From contig JAIDLO010000146.1 of the NCBI GenBank assembly GCA_029050995.1, positions 1 to 7,962 of the forward strand: DNA of 7,962 bases, given 5' to 3'. A program made the position numbers and the translations under genes. The notes beneath the pieces are model-generated. The model had not been told where the DNA came from, made no database searches, and saw nothing but the letters and a program-made list of their open reading frames with translations. The stretch is from Eubacterium sp. (GTDB taxonomy: Bacteria; Bacillota; Clostridia; Oscillospirales; Acutalibacteraceae). Below, piece after piece: positions 6,294-7,962 of the stretch (positions are counted from its first letter, which is position 1; every line of letters begins with the position of its first letter).

Positions 6294-7064
6294 ATGGATT
6301 TTAAAGAAGATAAACTTATGATTGCTCTTGCTCTTTGCGTTGTTGCATTTGTAATTGCACAGGCAGTATTTTTCCTTGTAAGAGCAATAAAAAAAGCAAA
6401 AAAGCTGGGCATTGAAGGCTCGGTAATCAAAAACACAGTAATCTCTTCATCACTGTTTACTATTGCACCTGCCATAAGTATTGTGGCAACCGTGCTTACG
6501 CTGTCAGCAGGACTTGGCTATGTTCTTCCTTGGATTAGACTGACTGTTATCGGCAATATTTCATATGAGGTAACAGCGGCAACAAATGCAACCGAAGCAT
6601 ACGGACTGATTGGCGGAATCGCAAATGAAATAACGAACCCCGAGGTTTTCGGAACAGTTGCATGGGTGATGACGCTCGGCTCGATTATGCCGCTTATTCT
6701 TATCCCGATATTCCTTAAAAAGGTGCAGAAGAAAATCGGCAAGGCTGTATCAAAGAATAACGCTTGGTCATCCGTTATGAGTGCGGCAGCATTTATAGGT
6801 CTGATTGCCGCCTTTGTTGCAAGAGCTATCGCAGGCAAGGGCGTTGCTGATATTATAGGGGACGGTGCAGGTGTACTGTCCGTAGCGGCACTTGTTTTCT
6901 CTGTTGTGCTTATGCTGATTTTGCAAAAGATAGCAGATGCAAAGGAATGGAAATGGCTTGAAAGCTTTGCAATGCCATTTTCAATGATTGGTGCTATGGC
7001 GCTGGTAATACTGCTTGCGCAGGTTCTGCCTGAGAATATCGCATTTTTGGAATGGAGGGGTTAA
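6294..7064 (+). CDS. DUF5058 family membrane protein
   Basis: The 256-residue protein is recognised as DUF5058-like and has six likely membrane helices at about 8-31, 48-80, 118-141, 158-179, 192-212 and 221-245, with lysine-rich cytosolic loops at 33-38 and 142-154 (KKAKK, KKVQKKIGK). The loop 82-117 between helices two and three holds conserved-looking polar residues (NATEAYGLIGGIANEITNPEVFG). The start ATG follows the peptidase stop by four bases; AGGGA (6281-6285), inside the end of the peptidase gene, is 8 bases upstream. The family's function is not established. The operon with an M20 hydrolase and a second polytopic protein points to uptake or export of the hydrolase's substrate or product; this is inference. 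Confidence 0.8.
   Translation: MDFKEDKLMIALALCVVAFVIAQAVFFLVRAIKKAKKLGIEGSVIKNTVISSSLFTIAPAISIVATVLTLSAGLGYVLPWIRLTVIGNISYEVTAATNATEAYGLIGGIANEITNPEVFGTVAWVMTLGSIMPLILIPIFLKKVQKKIGKAVSKNNAWSSVMSAAAFIGLIAAFVARAIAGKGVADIIGDGAGVLSVAALVFSVVLMLILQKIADAKEWKWLESFAMPFSMIGAMALVILLAQVLPENIAFLEWRG
7054..7060 (+). promoter_or_regulatory. Ribosome binding site deciding the start of the third operon gene
   Basis: GGAGGGG lies 5 bases before the ATG at 7066 and inside the last codons of the DUF5058 gene. It favours 7066 over the in-frame ATG at 7015, which would overlap the DUF5058 gene by 50 bases and add a non-membrane, Arg-rich extension. Confidence 0.8.
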
Positions 7065-7065
7065 G

Positions 7066-7725
7066 ATGAATAGTGATTATATGAATAAAACACACAGATA
7101 TGGTAAGATCTGGATGATATGTACACTGCTTCTGTTTCTGTCTATTCCTGCTCTGATATGCTATCATCTTGGGGTATCTCCAAAGCTTGAAATGATAGGC
7201 AAAGGGCTTGCAACAGTTGCACTTGTGTTTTATCCGACTGCGGTTCTTGAGGTACTTACATATTCGCCATTGCTCGGAACAGGCGGAACATATCTCGGCT
7301 TTGTTACAGGCAATATAACAAACCTTAAACTGCCTGTTGCATTAAGCTCTATGGAGAGTGCAAAGGTAAAGCCGAATACAGAGGAAGGCGAAGTAATATC
7401 AACAATCTCAATTGCCGTTTCTTCAATCGTTACTACTGTTATTATTGCAGTCTGTGTTCTTGCATTTTTTCCTGTTCTGCATAATATAACAGATCCTGAT
7501 TCGCCGTTTGCTCCCGCATTTCAGCAGGTTACACCTGCATTATTCGGTGCACTGTGTGCCTCCTATCTCGCCAAGCATTGGAAAATATCCATCCTGCCTA
7601 TAGCCGTGCTGACGATTATTCTTCTATTCAACGGCACATTAGGCACAGGCGTTCTTATTCCAATCGGTGTAGTCGTTTCTCTGATTGGCGCACACCTTAT
7701 GTTCAAAAAAGGAATTGTGAAATAA
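7066..7725 (+). CDS. Polytopic membrane protein, probable partner of the DUF5058 protein
   Basis: The 219-residue protein has likely membrane helices at about 15-35, 44-64, 109-137, 152-168 and 173-206. The first cytosolic or external loop (66-106) is rich in glycine and polar residues (SPLLGTGGTYLGFVTGN, then ESAKVKPNTEEGE), which is unusual for a simple structural protein and could line a substrate path. I do not know a named family for it. It starts one base after the DUF5058 stop codon, so the two are almost certainly translationally coupled and may form one heteromeric transporter alongside the M20 enzyme. It ends in a basic FKKGIVK tail. Confidence 0.75.
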   Translation: MNSDYMNKTHRYGKIWMICTLLLFLSIPALICYHLGVSPKLEMIGKGLATVALVFYPTAVLEVLTYSPLLGTGGTYLGFVTGNITNLKLPVALSSMESAKVKPNTEEGEVISTISIAVSSIVTTVIIAVCVLAFFPVLHNITDPDSPFAPAFQQVTPALFGALCASYLAKHWKISILPIAVLTIILLFNGTLGTGVLIPIGVVVSLIGAHLMFKKGIVK

Positions 7726-7746
7726 AAAAACAGTCTCACATTAAAT

Positions 7747-7783
7747 AAAAAATTGCTATCTTTACAGACAGCAATTTTTTTTT
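7747..7783 (+). terminator. Strong rho-independent terminator of the peptidase operon (bidirectional)
   Basis: TTGCTATCT (7753-7761) pairs with AGACAGCAA (7766-7774) with one mismatch and a 4-base loop; an outer A-run pairs with the first T residues. Nine T follow (7775-7783). The A-run at 7747-7752 gives a T-run on the minus strand, so it can also end the convergent gene whose stop is at 7837-7839. Confidence 0.85.
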
Positions 7784-7836
7784 GCAATGTGTTTATTTTT
7801 TATTATGCCAATCAGCAATTCTTTTGCCATTTTTCT

Positions 7837-7962
7837 TTAGTTATCTTTTTTTGATTTCAAGCTATTACTAACAAGCACGGCAGCGCCTGTTACAACACTG
7901 ACGATTGCAATTGCAATCATGATTTTTGATTGCGTTGAAAGCATTTCTTGATTTTCTTCTTC
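7837..7962 (-). CDS. C-terminal 41 residues of a membrane-anchored protein (enters from right edge)
   Basis: The minus strand from the window edge reads EEENQEMLSTQSK, then a hydrophobic helix (MIAIAIVSVVTGAAVLVSN) and the basic tail LKSKKDN before TAA at 7839-7837. This looks like a C-terminal membrane anchor with a short positively charged end. No LPXTG-type sortase motif is seen before the helix. The rest of the gene is outside the window, so its function cannot be told. The frame is open for all 126 bases and is followed by a usable terminator at 7783-7747. Confidence 0.6.
   Translation of the reverse strand, partial: EEENQEMLSTQSKIMIAIAIVSVVTGAAVLVSNSLKSKKDN

Noticed and set aside
5150..6475. 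Minus-strand frames of 118-147 residues within the M20 and DUF5058 genes
   Set aside because: They are antisense to genes with full catalytic motifs or clear membrane helices and have no independent signals.
7015..7065. Earlier ATG for the third operon gene
   Set aside because: It would overlap the DUF5058 gene by 50 bases; GGAGGGG sits correctly before the ATG at 7066 instead.

Overview
The window looks like chromosome from a low-GC gut-type Clostridia (Firmicutes; probably the Oscillospiraceae/Ruminococcaceae or Lachnospiraceae). The clues are strong AGGAGG-type ribosome sites, a CotJC-like manganese catalase fragment (a spore-former gene), a DUF5058 membrane protein, and AT-rich spacers with hairpin terminators. 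No rRNA, tRNA, CRISPR array, transposase or recombinase was recognised.

Left part (1 to about 2510): an AT-rich accessory stretch read leftwards. It holds the first 342 codons of a superfamily 1 helicase (running off the left edge, TTG or GTG start) and, upstream of it, a 276-residue GIY-YIG endonuclease with a near-consensus promoter. About 440 bases between them carry two inverted repeats and a possible remnant of a C-terminus. This part ends abruptly inside a manganese catalase gene: only the C-terminal part of the catalase remains (about 2511-2948), with two in-frame stop codons just before it. The simplest reading is that the helicase/nuclease island interrupts or replaced the 5' part of the catalase gene.

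Middle (2949-4822): two hairpin terminators separate the catalase remnant from a convergent 468-residue gene. That protein has no known name to me, but its C-terminal third has the alternating strand pattern and closing 'IPAGKR' strand of aerolysin/ETX-MTX2-like pore-forming proteins. It has no signal peptide. Its upstream region contains a perfect 17-bp inverted repeat that can also fold in a competing way with a third repeat copy.

Right part (4823-7725): a tight three-gene operon read rightwards, encoding a membrane-anchored M20 zinc peptidase/amidohydrolase, a six-helix DUF5058 protein and a second polytopic membrane protein one base downstream. The layout suggests a two-part permease working with a hydrolase on an N-acyl amino acid or peptide; the substrate is not visible. 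A strong hairpin terminator closes it and probably also serves the convergent gene entering from the right edge, of which only a C-terminal membrane anchor is seen.
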